Assembly: GCF_027627475.1 (NCBI RefSeq)
Contig: NZ_CP115484.1
Location: forward strand, 2,588,001 to 2,652,000
Source: Paenibacillus sp. SYP-B4298
GTDB lineage: Bacteria > Bacillota > Bacilli > Paenibacillales > Paenibacillaceae
Reading direction: 5' to 3'
Length of the DNA: 64,000 bases
The notes below the pieces were generated by a model. It had not been told where the DNA came from and searched no databases. It worked only from the letters and a program-made list of their open reading frames with translations. Of the stretch, positions 9,245 through 18,212 are shown in pieces. Position 1 is the first letter of the stretch; the number at the start of each line of letters is the position of its first letter. A program made the position numbers and the translations under genes.

Positions 9245-10107
9245 TCTTTATTCCCCTTTGCTGCGCCGTACAGAGCAGGCTCCGCCTGCCTCGTCTCTCC
9301 TGGAGCAAATACATGCTCCTCTGCAGGGAAGCGGCGCTCCTTGACATCCTCCACATAGGAGCGGATGGCCCCGCGAATGGTCGAGCCGACATCTGCGTAG
9401 GTTTTAACAAATTTCTTAGGCTGGTAGGGCGAAGCGTACTGCAAAATATCATGATAGACCAGCACTTGGCCATCACAGCCCCGGCCCGCTCCAATACCGA
9501 TCGTAGGAATTGACAACCGACTGCTAATCATGTCTGCTACTGGCTCCGTGACCAGCTCCAGCACGACGGCGAATGCACCGGCCTGCTCCAATGCAAGCGC
9601 ATCATCCAGCAGCTTGCTGGCGGACGCCTCATCCTTGCCCTGTACACGGTAGCCGCCCAGCATATGAACCGATTGCGGCGTTAATCCCAGATGCCCCATA
9701 ACGGGAATGCCCGCCCGCACACATGCTTGCACCTCCTGGGCAATCTCAGCGCCGCCTTCCACCTTAATCGAGGTGGCATGGCCCTCCTGCATCAGTCTGG
9801 CCGCAGCGCGCAATGTTTCTTCCTTGCTAACATGATAGGACATGAACGGCATATCCGCTATAATAAACGTAGAGCCGGCTCCCCGCGCCACCGCCCGTGT
9901 ATGGTAGACCATATCATCTACCGTTACCGGAATCGTCGTATCGTAGCCGAGCACGACATTGCCGAGCGAATCGCCCACCAAGATCATGTCGACTCCCGCT
10001 TCCTCCGCCAGACGTGCGGAAGGATAGTCATACGCGGTTACAACAGTGATCGGCTCCTTGTTTTGCTTCATTTGCTTCATCTTGGTTACCGTCAACGGCT
10101 TACTCAT
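9241..10107 (-). CDS. panB: 3-methyl-2-oxobutanoate hydroxymethyltransferase
   Basis: A 288-residue cytoplasmic enzyme that makes ketopantoate from ketoisovalerate and methylenetetrahydrofolate. Motifs include TAYDYPSARLAEEAGVD, ILVGDSLGNVVLGYDTT (metal-binding Asp), MPFMSYHVS, VMGHLGLTPQSVH and IGIGAGRGCDGQVLVYHD. First gene of panBCD, preceded by GGGAGTGGGATA and a structured leader with an intrinsic terminator about 35-60 bases upstream, which points to control by premature termination. Confidence 0.96.
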   Translation of the reverse strand: MSKPLTVTKMKQMKQNKEPITVVTAYDYPSARLAEEAGVDMILVGDSLGNVVLGYDTTIPVTVDDMVYHTRAVARGAGSTFIIADMPFMSYHVSKEETLRAAARLMQEGHATSIKVEGGAEIAQEVQACVRAGIPVMGHLGLTPQSVHMLGGYRVQGKDEASASKLLDDALALEQAGAFAVVLELVTEPVADMISSRLSIPTIGIGAGRGCDGQVLVYHDILQYASPYQPKKFVKTYADVGSTIRGAIRSYVEDVKERRFPAEEHVFAPGETRQAEPALYGAAKGNKE

Positions 10108-10410
10108 TATCCCACTCCCTTTTAAGTATTAGGATGCACAAAAAAACCTTTTAGACGCTGCTAAAAAGGTCCCTAAACCAAAAAGGAACATGAAAGGAAT
10201 ATCGCATATTCACGAGCTTCCTTCTGTCTCGGTCCCTACGGCTCAGAGCAGAATACGCTGTGCTTCATCCATTGCCGGCCATGCTAGACCGCTCTGCCTT
10301 GCTTCTCCTATCCAGGTGCAGCTCCAGCTTGGGATACCGCCCTGAAATCAGATCGCAGGCATAACGTCTCTCGCCATCCACATGGATAGACGCTCCGGCT
10401 TTTCTATTCT
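10108..10410 (-). promoter_or_regulatory. Structured leader of panBCD, candidate cis-regulatory RNA
   Basis: About 300 bases separate the birA terminator from panB. The leader has a perfect 6-bp stem GAATAT-N3-ATATTC (10197-10211), the sequence GTAGGGACC (10231-10240) echoed by TTAGGGACC next to the terminator (10168-10176), and the terminator itself. Established knowledge: the pan RNA motif occurs upstream of panB in Firmicutes. I could not confirm its two bulged adenosines by eye, so this is a candidate only. Confidence 0.45.
10140..10170 (-). terminator. Terminator hairpin in the panB leader (possible attenuator)
   Basis: On the minus strand ACCTTTTTAG pairs with CTAAAAGGT across a short loop and is followed by seven Ts. 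It stands 33 bases before the panB ATG, so it cannot end an upstream gene usefully (birA has its own terminator) and is best read as a conditional terminator. Confidence 0.7.
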
Positions 10411-10446
10411 AACAAAAAAAAAGAACCCCGTCTATGAACAGGGTTA
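10408..10446 (-). terminator. Intrinsic terminator after birA
   Basis: The minus strand reads AACCC, a loop, GGGGTT, then CTTTTTTTTT. The hairpin starts at the birA stop codon and closes the dapB-to-birA cluster before panB. Confidence 0.8.
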
Positions 10447-11412
10447 CGGCCATCCCATCTCGGCCGAAAATACTGGCAGTACTTCGCCATTATCCATCTT
10501 CAGCAGCAAGGCGCCATTCTCGTCGAGTCCGACGGGTACGCCCTCCAGCTCGCCCTGTGGCGTCGTGAGCACCGCATGCTTATGCAGCGATACCGCCAGC
10601 GCCTCCCAGAGCGTTCGGATCGGGCAGAAGCCCTCTCTCATGTACAGCTCGTATAGCTCCTCCAGCTCCTTCATGAAGCTGGCGACAATCTGGTGCCGAT
10701 CAAGCTTTCGCCCTCCGAGCATATACAGCGAAGCCGCCTTCTCCAGCAGCTCCGGCGGGTAATCACTCTCTTCCAGGTTGGCGCTAATGCCGATCCCTGC
10801 AATCACATAGCTTAGCCGCTCCTCCTCTGCCGAGGACTCCAGCAGAATGCCACTGAGCTTTTTCCCCCCGGACAACAGATCATTCGGCCATTTGATCCCA
10901 ATGTCCAGTTCGGTTAGTCGCCTTAAAGCCCGGCACAGCGCTACGGCCGTCAGCAGCGTTAGCTGCGGACTGCGCTGAAGACTAAGCTTAGGACGAAGCA
11001 AGAGACTGAGCCAGACCCCCTTGCCCTTGGGGGACTCCCATCTGCGGCCGAGTCGGCCTTTGCCCTGCAACTGCTGCTCGGCTATGACGAGCGTTCCCTC
11101 CGGCGCCCCCTCCTCTGCCAGCCTGCGCGCTACATGCTGCGTCGAATCCACAGTGTCATGCAGATGGAGCCGCCTTCCCAGCCAACGGGTATCCAGCATG
11201 GCCTGCAGCTTGACGGCGCTGAGCCGATCAGGGCCCGATAGCAGCTTATAGCCCAACTTGCGTGAAGCCTCGAAGCGATAGCCCTCTTCCTCCAGCTTGC
11301 GGATTTTCTTCCATACGGCTGTCCGGCTCACCTGCAGCTCGCGGCTGATGGCTTCCCCGGAGACATACTCGCCTTCCTTATCCAGAAACATCCTTAATAC
11401 TTGCTCGCTCAT
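10444..11412 (-). CDS. birA: Biotin-[acetyl-CoA-carboxylase] ligase / biotin repressor
   Basis: A 322-residue bifunctional BirA. Residues 1-60 form a winged helix-turn-helix (VSGEAISRELQVSRTAVWKKIRKLEEEGY). The ligase domain carries the biotinyl-AMP loop GKGRLGRRW at 117-125 and the catalytic Lys in GIKWPNDLL. A small C-terminal SH3-like domain ends the protein (VGLDENGALLLKMDNGEVLPV). It activates biotin to biotinyl-AMP, transfers it to carboxyl carriers and can repress biotin genes. It starts 2 bases after the cca stop. Confidence 0.95.
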   Translation of the reverse strand: MSEQVLRMFLDKEGEYVSGEAISRELQVSRTAVWKKIRKLEEEGYRFEASRKLGYKLLSGPDRLSAVKLQAMLDTRWLGRRLHLHDTVDSTQHVARRLAEEGAPEGTLVIAEQQLQGKGRLGRRWESPKGKGVWLSLLLRPKLSLQRSPQLTLLTAVALCRALRRLTELDIGIKWPNDLLSGGKKLSGILLESSAEEERLSYVIAGIGISANLEESDYPPELLEKAASLYMLGGRKLDRHQIVASFMKELEELYELYMREGFCPIRTLWEALAVSLHKHAVLTTPQGELEGVPVGLDENGALLLKMDNGEVLPVFSAEMGWP

Positions 11413-11414
11413 GA

Positions 11415-12872
11415 TTACTCCTTCTCTGCTAGGCGGCGCGCCGCCAGCAGCAGCGCTTCCTGTTCATTGGGCACTTCCCCCAGAGCAGCCTGGAGCAGCA
11501 GCTCCTGCAACAGCTCTCTTATATGGGGGCCAGGCCTCAGAGCCAACTGCCGCATCAGATCATTTCCATTCACAACCAGTTGCTGCAATGAGTACACCGG
11601 CAACTCCTGCAGCACAAGCCTCAGCCCTTCAAGCCTCGCACCGATGCTTGCTGAAGCAGACCGCATCTGTGAATTCGCAGCCCCTGCTGTCCCCGGCTCC
11701 ACATCTGTGCCCAGCTCGCCGCGTCCACAAGCGATGCCGAGCGATTCCATGCTACGGTCCGTGAGATCAGGTGCTTGCACCAGCAGCTCCAGCCATCGTT
11801 CGGCATTGTGTGTCCCATACTCCAGTATGAGCTGCGTCCATGACCTGCGCCAATCATCTGCCGCCTGCTCCAGTTGCGCCAGTCCCCGCAAATGCAGGGC
11901 TACGAGCTTCGTTACCTCATCTTCATAATGACGAGAATAACGCAGAGCCTGCATCAGCGCTCTCGCTTCCTGCTCGTCCAGTCCACTGGCAATGCACAGC
12001 GCCGCCCAGCGGATGGAAGGGTGCCCCAGCGCGGATAGAGTATGCCTCGCCTGGCTCTCAGCGTCCGCTCCACACTCCACTCCATACTCCGCTGATTGCT
12101 GTGGCCCGGCGTACTGGCTCCACCTTGCTAGAGCCGCCTCACCCGCCAGGGGCAGCGCCTCCTTCGTATGCGCCAGCAGTCCGCTCGCATGAAGCAGCCT
12201 CATCGCCTGATCCGGCTGCCGACCCTTCACCATCTTGTGCAGCTCGACGCCCACGCGCTCCATGGCAATGTGCCGTAATAGCGAGCGGTGACGGAGCATG
12301 GCCGCCCAGGTGGCGGACTCGATCGGCTCACGGCCTGTACCGAATTCTGCGGCGAATCGGATGCCTCGCAGCATACGCAGCGCATCCTCCTGCAGCCGCG
12401 CATCTGCATCGCCTACACAACGCACCAGGCCGCTTCGCAGATCCTCCTGCCCGCCGAACGGATCGAGCAACTGTCCACGGCCATTGATCGCCATTGCATT
12501 GATCGTGAAATCCCGTCGCCGCAAATCCTCCGCCAAATCCGAGATGAATTCGACGCTGGAAGGCTTGCGGTACGCTTCATAGGCGGATTCCTTGCGAAAG
12601 GTCGTAACCTCGTAAGCCTCCCCGTCCATCACCACCGTTACCGTACCATGCTGCAATCCGGTCGGAATCACATGCTCAAACTGCTCGATGACCTGATCTG
12701 GCGCCGCAGACGTAGCAATATCCACATCCGAGATGTCCCGTCCAGCGAGCCGATCTCTCACACAGCCTCCAACAAACACCGTCTCGAATCCCGCTCGCTC
12801 CAGCCTGTGAATGATCGGCAGCGCGGCTTGAAACAGCGCATGTTCAAGCAACTGCGGATGATTGCTACTCAC
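11415..12872 (-). CDS. cca: CCA-adding tRNA nucleotidyltransferase
   Basis: A 485-residue class II CCA enzyme that adds or repairs the tRNA 3' CCA end. The nucleotidyltransferase head shows GGCVRDRLAGR (35-45) and the metal-binding DVD (49-51), followed by EVTTFRKES, the neck RRDFTINAMA and RMLRGIRFAAEFG. The chosen start is GTG at 12872, inside the bshA end, with GAGG six bases upstream. A longer frame exists but would overlap bshA by 80 bases more. It belongs to the dapB-birA cluster. Confidence 0.93.
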   Translation of the reverse strand: MSSNHPQLLEHALFQAALPIIHRLERAGFETVFVGGCVRDRLAGRDISDVDIATSAAPDQVIEQFEHVIPTGLQHGTVTVVMDGEAYEVTTFRKESAYEAYRKPSSVEFISDLAEDLRRRDFTINAMAINGRGQLLDPFGGQEDLRSGLVRCVGDADARLQEDALRMLRGIRFAAEFGTGREPIESATWAAMLRHRSLLRHIAMERVGVELHKMVKGRQPDQAMRLLHASGLLAHTKEALPLAGEAALARWSQYAGPQQSAEYGVECGADAESQARHTLSALGHPSIRWAALCIASGLDEQEARALMQALRYSRHYEDEVTKLVALHLRGLAQLEQAADDWRRSWTQLILEYGTHNAERWLELLVQAPDLTDRSMESLGIACGRGELGTDVEPGTAGAANSQMRSASASIGARLEGLRLVLQELPVYSLQQLVVNGNDLMRQLALRPGPHIRELLQELLLQAALGEVPNEQEALLLAARRLAEKE

Positions 12873-14025
12873 TGCATGCCTCAAGAGCCACCGGGGCTTC
12901 CATACCAAGCACACGATAGTAGATCTGCTCATACTCCGCCGTAATTCGGTCATTACAGAACCTTACACGCGCACGCTGCAGGCAAGCCTCACGCATCTTG
13001 GCATACAGCTTCTCATCCGACAGGAGATGGACAGCATGACGCGCCATCGCCTCTGTGTCGCCGATCGGTGCCAGATACCCCGTCTCTCCATGCGTCACCA
13101 GCTCCGGGATGCCGCCCGCAACCGATCCCACCGTTGGCACGCCGCAAGCCATTGCTTCCAGCGCGACAAGACCGAAGCTTTCCTTCTCAGAGGGGAGCAG
13201 CAGCAGATCCGCCATCGAGATAACCTGCGCGACATCCTCTTGCTTGCCCAGAAAATGAACCTTATGCTGAAGCCCCATCGCATTAATCTTGAACTGAATC
13301 TTGGACAGCTCCGGCCCTTCGCCGACAAGCAGCAGCTTCGCAGGGAGGGAATGAAGAATCTGGGCGAATATATCTACAACATCTGATACCCGCTTGACCG
13401 GACGGAAATTGGAGATGTGCATAATAACTTTTTCCCCGGGAGCTGCATAATCCTTGCGCAAAGAGCTCGCGTCACGCGGATAATAGATGCGTTTGTCTAC
13501 AAAATTGTAAGTCAGGTCAATTGGCTCTGTAATATCCAGCAGCTCCCGCGTCTCACGGATCAGATCCTCTGATACCGCCGTCACGGCGTCGCTGCGGGTA
13601 ATGGCCAGACGAATCAGATCCTTAAGCGATTCATCCTGTGCCAGCACGGTAATATCCGTGCCATGGAGCGTCGTAACCGTCTTCAGGTCACGATCCATCA
13701 TCTGCTTGGCCAAAAATGCGCAAATAGCATGGGGAACCGCATAATGGACATGGAGCAGATCAAGCTGCTGCATCTTGGCCACCTGAGCCATCTTGCTCGC
13801 AAGCGAAATATCATAGGGCGGATAACGGAACACATAATAATCGTTAACCTCGACCTCATGATAAAAAATATTTTTATGGAATTGTCCCAAACGGAACGGA
13901 ATACTATGAGTTATAAAATGAATTTCATGTCCTCTCTCCGCCAACAGCTTCCCGAGCTCAGTTGCAACAACCCCGGAGCCTCCCAAGGTGGGATAACAGG
14001 TAATGCCAATCTTTAGCGATTTCAT
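12865..14025 (-). CDS. bshA: N-acetyl-alpha-D-glucosaminyl L-malate synthase
   Basis: A 386-residue GT4 glycosyltransferase that starts bacillithiol synthesis from UDP-GlcNAc and L-malate. The N-terminal fold shows GITCYPTLGGSGVVATELG; the nucleotide-sugar site is HISNFRPVKRVSDV and LLPSEKESFGLVALEAMACGVPTVGS with the conserved EX7E. The ATG at 14025 follows GGGGTG at about 9 bases. bshB1, mgsA and dapB lie just upstream, the same order as in B. subtilis. Confidence 0.95.
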   Translation of the reverse strand: MKSLKIGITCYPTLGGSGVVATELGKLLAERGHEIHFITHSIPFRLGQFHKNIFYHEVEVNDYYVFRYPPYDISLASKMAQVAKMQQLDLLHVHYAVPHAICAFLAKQMMDRDLKTVTTLHGTDITVLAQDESLKDLIRLAITRSDAVTAVSEDLIRETRELLDITEPIDLTYNFVDKRIYYPRDASSLRKDYAAPGEKVIMHISNFRPVKRVSDVVDIFAQILHSLPAKLLLVGEGPELSKIQFKINAMGLQHKVHFLGKQEDVAQVISMADLLLLPSEKESFGLVALEAMACGVPTVGSVAGGIPELVTHGETGYLAPIGDTEAMARHAVHLLSDEKLYAKMREACLQRARVRFCNDRITAEYEQIYYRVLGMEAPVALEACSE

Positions 14026-14147
14026 CCTATAATGCACCCCATTTCTTAGCTAACGGCCAGACAGCTCCCATCCAACCGGATCACGCTGTTTTATTTGAGT
14101 ATATATCGCCATGCTTCCATTCATTCTTCGCCGCCCGGATTGTGGAA

Positions 14148-14849
14148 TCAGAACAAGTCTACCCGAATCGGACGTTTCACAATAAAGCCTTCCGCATGCG
14201 GCCATTGCCTGGTCGCACCCAGCATCTGATCCCGCGCCTCCACATTATCCAGATAGCCTCCGGTCAGCGGTGTGAGCACCTGGTCATTACCAGCAGACGG
14301 CGCGGTGAATTGCGACACGTAGGCGCGAAGCGCACGTCGCTTCTGCTCATAGTACAAGCTGACATCTACCATCATGCCGACGTCCTTCACGTCATTAATA
14401 TAATAAAATACAAGCTGCTCCACCTGATGAGCCGGCAGCTCCGGCATATAGCGACGCAGCTTTGCATTAAATACCGCTTCCTCCACCAGCCTGCTGCACG
14501 CATTATGGTCAGGATGGCGGTCATCCCAATACGGGGCAAACACGATACGCGGCTTGAGCCTGCGAATCTCCGCTGTAATCGCCATCACCTGCTCCGCACT
14601 GCCCGTCAGGCCACGATCGGGCAGCTTCAGGCAGCTACGATAAGACAGACCCAGCACCTGTGCGACCTGCTGCGCCTCCTGTCTACGCAGTAAGGGTGTG
14701 CCGTTCGAGGACATCTCCGCCTCAGTCAGATCGCAGATGCCGCATGAGATGCCCGCCGCCACATGCTTGGCCAGCGTACCGCTCATGCCGATCTCGACAT
14801 CATCCGGGTGAGCACCGAACGCGAGCAACTCCACCGATGCAAGGCTCAT
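14148..14849 (-). CDS. bshB1: Bacillithiol biosynthesis deacetylase BshB1
   Basis: A 233-residue LmbE/PIG-L family zinc hydrolase that removes the acetyl group from GlcNAc-malate. The zinc/catalytic motif AHPDDVE is at residues 13-19, with a second ligand region [10 protein letters not shown]. The next gene is bshA, separated by about 120 bases without visible features, and its start overlaps the mgsA stop by 4 bases. Placing two pathway enzymes side by side supports the call. Confidence 0.94.
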   Translation of the reverse strand: MSLASVELLAFGAHPDDVEIGMSGTLAKHVAAGISCGICDLTEAEMSSNGTPLLRRQEAQQVAQVLGLSYRSCLKLPDRGLTGSAEQVMAITAEIRRLKPRIVFAPYWDDRHPDHNACSRLVEEAVFNAKLRRYMPELPAHQVEQLVFYYINDVKDVGMMVDVSLYYEQKRRALRAYVSQFTAPSAGNDQVLTPLTGGYLDNVEARDQMLGATRQWPHAEGFIVKRPIRVDLF

Positions 14850-15268
14850 TGGGCTTCCTCCGGCTTGTATTTATGAACGAGCTCTCTCCATGCGAAATCG
14901 CCGCGCTGCAGCGCCCGAACCAGCAATTCGGCGGTAGCAATGTTGGTCGCCACCGGAATCCCCTGCACATCGCATAGACGCAGCAAGGCAATAATATCGG
15001 GCTCATGGGGCTGTGCCATCAATGGGTCGCGGAGGAAGATGATAAGGTCCATTTCATTTTGCGCCACGAGCGCGCCGATCTGCTGATCTCCGCCCAGAGG
15101 GCCGGACATGAACCGATGGATGCTCAGCTTTGTCTGCTCCATAATTCTGGAGCCGGTCGTGCCGGTCGAATACAATTGATGAGGAGCAAATGCCGACTCA
15201 TAAGCAATGACGAAATTCACCATTTCATCCTTTTTGCGATCATGCGCTATAAATGCAATATTTAACAT
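14846..15268 (-). CDS. mgsA: Methylglyoxal synthase
   Basis: A 140-residue enzyme converting dihydroxyacetone phosphate to methylglyoxal. It shows the phosphate-binding loop [10 protein letters not shown], the catalytic Asp in [13 protein letters not shown], and the [12 protein letters not shown] segment typical of the family. The neighbour bshB1 makes bacillithiol, the thiol that helps detoxify methylglyoxal in Bacillus, so the pairing is biologically sensible. AGGAGG precedes the ATG. Confidence 0.95.
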   Translation of the reverse strand: MLNIAFIAHDRKKDEMVNFVIAYESAFAPHQLYSTGTTGSRIMEQTKLSIHRFMSGPLGGDQQIGALVAQNEMDLIIFLRDPLMAQPHEPDIIALLRLCDVQGIPVATNIATAELLVRALQRGDFAWRELVHKYKPEEAQ

Positions 15269-15303
15269 CGTGTCTACCTCCTGCGCCTTATAAGCTGCTG
15301 TTC

Positions 15304-16107
15304 TTAGTCCATTAAATGCTCAAAGCCGTAGATCATCCCGGTGTAATTCATCACCTTTTTGATCGCCTGGTTTACACCTGGCATATAGCCAGCGCGCTCA
15401 TAGGAATCATGGCGAATCTTCAGCGTCTGTCCATAACCGCCAAATACAACCTCCTGCTGGGCAAATACGCCGGGCAGACGCACACTATGTATGCGGAATC
15501 CGTTATAATAGCCGCCGCGGGCGCCCTCCAGCACTTCCTTCTCCTCCGGGTTGCCCTGACGCAGCTCCTCGCGCACCTCAGCTATGAGCTCGGCGGTCTT
15601 GATCGAGGTGCCTGACGGAGCATCCAGCTTCTGATCCCCATGGTACTCAATGATTTCCACATGGGGCATATATTTAGAGGCCTCCGCAGCGAATTTCATC
15701 ATCAGCAATGCGCCAATCGAGAAATTCGGCGCGATCAGCCCGCCAATTTCCTTCTCCTTGCACAGCTTGTCCAACTGCTCGATCTGCTCAGGTGTAAAGC
15801 CGGTCGTACCGATAATCGGGCGGACGCCATGCTCGATCGCTGTCAGCGAGTTGCTGTAGACCACATGCGGTATCGTAAAGTCAACCAGCACATCGGGCTG
15901 TGTCGCCTGCAATGCGGCTGCCAGATCCTGTGTCACCTGGACGCCACAGGCCGGCTTGTGTGCCAACAAGCCGGCATCGATCTGGCCTGTGCTGCGCGCG
16001 ACAGCCGCAACGAGCTCCAACGTCTCATCCTCCAGCACCATCTTTACTACTTCCCGCCCCATCCGGCCGCTTGCGCCTGCTACAGCGACTTTGATTCGCT
16101 CTGTCAC
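15304..16107 (-). CDS. dapB: 4-hydroxy-tetrahydrodipicolinate reductase
   Basis: A 267-residue enzyme of the lysine/diaminopimelate and dipicolinate route. The NAD(P)H motif is [13 protein letters not shown] near the N-terminus; the substrate site [18 protein letters not shown] and the [27 protein letters not shown] segment are typical. Start chosen as GTG at 16107 ([11 protein letters not shown]); an in-frame GTG four codons upstream overlaps the previous stop and lacks room for a ribosome site. Co-transcribed with the upstream TPR and MazG-like genes is likely. Confidence 0.93.
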   Translation of the reverse strand: MTERIKVAVAGASGRMGREVVKMVLEDETLELVAAVARSTGQIDAGLLAHKPACGVQVTQDLAAALQATQPDVLVDFTIPHVVYSNSLTAIEHGVRPIIGTTGFTPEQIEQLDKLCKEKEIGGLIAPNFSIGALLMMKFAAEASKYMPHVEIIEYHGDQKLDAPSGTSIKTAELIAEVREELRQGNPEEKEVLEGARGGYYNGFRIHSVRLPGVFAQQEVVFGGYGQTLKIRHDSYERAGYMPGVNQAIKKVMNYTGMIYGFEHLMD

Positions 16108-16115
16108 CTGAAATC

Positions 16116-16661
16116 TCACCCTTCTCTTTTTATTATTATCCTATGTGTCGGCATAACAACTCTCCAGCCCTTCTGCTTCAACTCGTCATACAGCCTGGCT
16201 GCCTCCGCATGTCCCGGCTCCAGCTTGAGCACCTGGCCTAGCGCATGCATCGCTTCAGGGTATCGCGCCTGCTTATCGTAAGCAGCAGCCAGCAGCAGCA
16301 ATGTCTGCGCGTGCAGTGGATCACGCTCATATGCCTCCTCCAGCAGCTCACAAGCCGCCGCATACTCCGGGCTAGCAGATTCCAGCAGCCGCGCCGCCTG
16401 AGCTGTCAGCCATCTCGCCTCCACCATACCAAGCTGATACTGATACTTGGAATGCTCTGGCGCAAGCTGCACGGCCAGCCTTGCATACTCAAGCGCCTTG
16501 GCCCACTTGCCGCTGCGCGAGCAGCTTATGGAGCAGCGGTAAGGATACTCCGCGTTGTCCGGCTCATCCGCCATCGCTTGCTCGAACCAGTAGATTGCCT
16601 GCTCAAAATCGCCATACAGGATGGATTCGTATGCCTTGCCGACCTTATCCTTGCCTTCCAT
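16116..16661 (-). CDS. TPR-repeat protein, 181 aa
   Basis: A cytoplasmic protein built almost fully of tetratricopeptide repeats: GKAYESILYGDFEQAIYWFEQAMADEPDN, AKALEYARLAVQLAPEHSKYQYQLG, and later HAQTLLLLAAAYDKQARYPEAMHALGQVLKLEPGHAEAARLYDELK. It should act as a protein-binding scaffold; the partner is unknown. TAGGAGG lies 9 bases before the ATG at 16661. It sits between the MazG-like gene and dapB, an insertion compared with B. subtilis. Confidence 0.8.
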   Translation of the reverse strand: MEGKDKVGKAYESILYGDFEQAIYWFEQAMADEPDNAEYPYRCSISCSRSGKWAKALEYARLAVQLAPEHSKYQYQLGMVEARWLTAQAARLLESASPEYAAACELLEEAYERDPLHAQTLLLLAAAYDKQARYPEAMHALGQVLKLEPGHAEAARLYDELKQKGWRVVMPTHRIIIKREG

Positions 16662-16713
16662 CCATACCATCCTCCTAGTTGTCGAAGTGATGGTATAGCA
16701 TATGTACCAAGCC

Positions 16714-17070
16714 TTAAGCCCGTTCTGAGGATTTGCGTGTCCAGCGATTCGCATCGCGTGTATTGAACTTGTTCAGCACCTTATTATGCGCCTCGGTCAG
16801 ATCAATGTTCAGCGAATTGGCGAAGCAATTCAATATGAACAGGATGTCGCCCAGCTCCATCTCGATTGAATTATCTGCCTCATCAGGCTTTTTGGGCTTT
16901 TCGCCGTGGACGTGGTTCACCTCTCGCGCAAGCTCGCCAACTTCCTCGCTCAGTCTGGCCAGCAGCGCCAGCGGACTGAAGTACCCTTCCTTGAACTGGC
17001 TGATATAAGCATCGACTTCTCTTTGAATTTCAGCTAATGATTTCTCCGTTTGATCCGTTTGCTCCGGCAT
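16714..17070 (-). CDS. MazG-like nucleotide pyrophosphohydrolase (YpjD-like)
   Basis: A 118-residue all-alpha NTP pyrophosphatase domain. The metal-binding EExxE pattern is seen in RLSEEVGELAREVNHVHG and the second acidic motif in MELGDILFILNCFANSLNIDL. Enzymes of this type remove pyrophosphate from (d)NTPs and can clean the nucleotide pool. The ATG at 17070 follows AAAGGGTAAGGAG. In B. subtilis ypjD heads the dapB-mgsA-bshB1-bshA-cca-birA cluster, as here. Confidence 0.85.
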   Translation of the reverse strand: MPEQTDQTEKSLAEIQREVDAYISQFKEGYFSPLALLARLSEEVGELAREVNHVHGEKPKKPDEADNSIEMELGDILFILNCFANSLNIDLTEAHNKVLNKFNTRDANRWTRKSSERA

Positions 17071-17214
17071 ACTCCTTACCCTTTCCCTATCAAATTTCAG
17101 TGCTATCCTAACGTTTACTACATATGTTATCGCAAAGCGACGTCGAACACAATGGTCAACCTTGTGCTTATCGATGGATAACACAGCGAATGAAAGCGCA
17201 CGCTAACTAGGGCA

Positions 17215-17258
17215 TGTATGCAAACCCTCACAGGCGTACCCTGTGGAGCTAGCATACA
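17215..17258. repeat. Inverted repeat between the divergent ypjD- and ypjC-like genes
   Basis: TGTATGC at 17215-17221 pairs with GCATACA at 17252-17258, with an inner stem CTCACAGG/CCTGTGGAG. It lies upstream of the only plus-strand gene and has no T-run on either side, so it may be a binding site or leader structure rather than a terminator. Confidence 0.4.
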
Positions 17259-17342
17259 CACCCTGGAGCGAACCGTCAGCTCATCTGAACAATCTATACG
17301 CCTGCGCATTCGCAGGCTTCATGTCTAGCGCAAGGAGGCCTC

Positions 17343-18212
17343 ATGCCTATGTCCCCCGCATATCATTCCATCCGTTCGCTTGCCTTCATCGTGATCGGAA
17401 CGGCAATCTACGCCTTCGGCCTTCACTATTTCATCCTGCCCAACCAGCTCATGGAAGGCGGCGTGACCGGGGTGGCGGTCTTGCTCAACTACGCGCTCGG
17501 CTGGCCGCTGTCAGTCTCCACCCTGCTGCTCAATATTCCGCTGTTTCTGGTGGGCTGGCGGCTGTTAGGCGGCCGCTCCATGCTGCTAACCCTGATCGGT
17601 ACAGGCTCATTAGCCTTCTGTCTGGCTCTGCTGGAAGCACTGATCCGCCGTGGCTGGCTTGTTCCGTTCCACACGACGTCAGATTATATTTTGGCGGCGC
17701 TCTATGCTGGCGTCACCCTGGGCGCAGGACTTGGCCTTGTATTTCGCTTTGGCGGCACGACGGGAGGCGCCGACATCATTGCCCGTGTCCTATCCGCCCG
17801 CAAAGGCTGGAGCATGGGACAGATTATTCTGGCGCTTGATTTCGCCATTATCGCCGCTTCGCTGCTCTACATTCCCAAGGAAAAGGTGCTGTATACGCTC
17901 GTGACCGTCTTCATTGCCTCCAAGGTGATCGATTTTATTCAGGAAGGAGCCTACGCAGCCAAAGCCTTCTCTGTCATTACCGACAATGGCCTGCTCGTCG
18001 CGGAGCGGATCACCAGCGAGCTGGAGCGCGGTGTTACACTGCTGCCTGCTGTTGGAGCGTACTCTGGCCGTTCGATGCATATGGTCTACTGCGTGGTCAG
18101 CAGACAGGAGATTCAAGCTCTTAAGAGTGTAATTAAGGCGGTCGATCCATCGGCTTTCATTATTATTAGCGAGGTGAACGATGTGCTGGGCGAGGGCTTT
18201 AATCCCGATTGA
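17343..18212 (+). CDS. ypjC: YitT/YpjC-family membrane protein
   Basis: A 289-residue protein with five to six membrane segments in the first 200 residues (AFIVIGTAIYAFGLHYFILP, STLLLNIPLFLVGW and others) and a C-terminal soluble DUF2179 domain (AFSVITDNGLLVAERITSELERGVTLLPAVGAYSG). Function of the family is not settled; some members are linked to transport. AAGGAGG stands 4 bases before the ATG. It is the only plus-strand gene in the window, and its last 14 bases overlap the end of ypjB in convergent orientation. Gene order ypjA-ypjB-ypjC matches B. subtilis. Confidence 0.9.
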   Translation: MPMSPAYHSIRSLAFIVIGTAIYAFGLHYFILPNQLMEGGVTGVAVLLNYALGWPLSVSTLLLNIPLFLVGWRLLGGRSMLLTLIGTGSLAFCLALLEALIRRGWLVPFHTTSDYILAALYAGVTLGAGLGLVFRFGGTTGGADIIARVLSARKGWSMGQIILALDFAIIAASLLYIPKEKVLYTLVTVFIASKVIDFIQEGAYAAKAFSVITDNGLLVAERITSELERGVTLLPAVGAYSGRSMHMVYCVVSRQEIQALKSVIKAVDPSAFIIISEVNDVLGEGFNPD

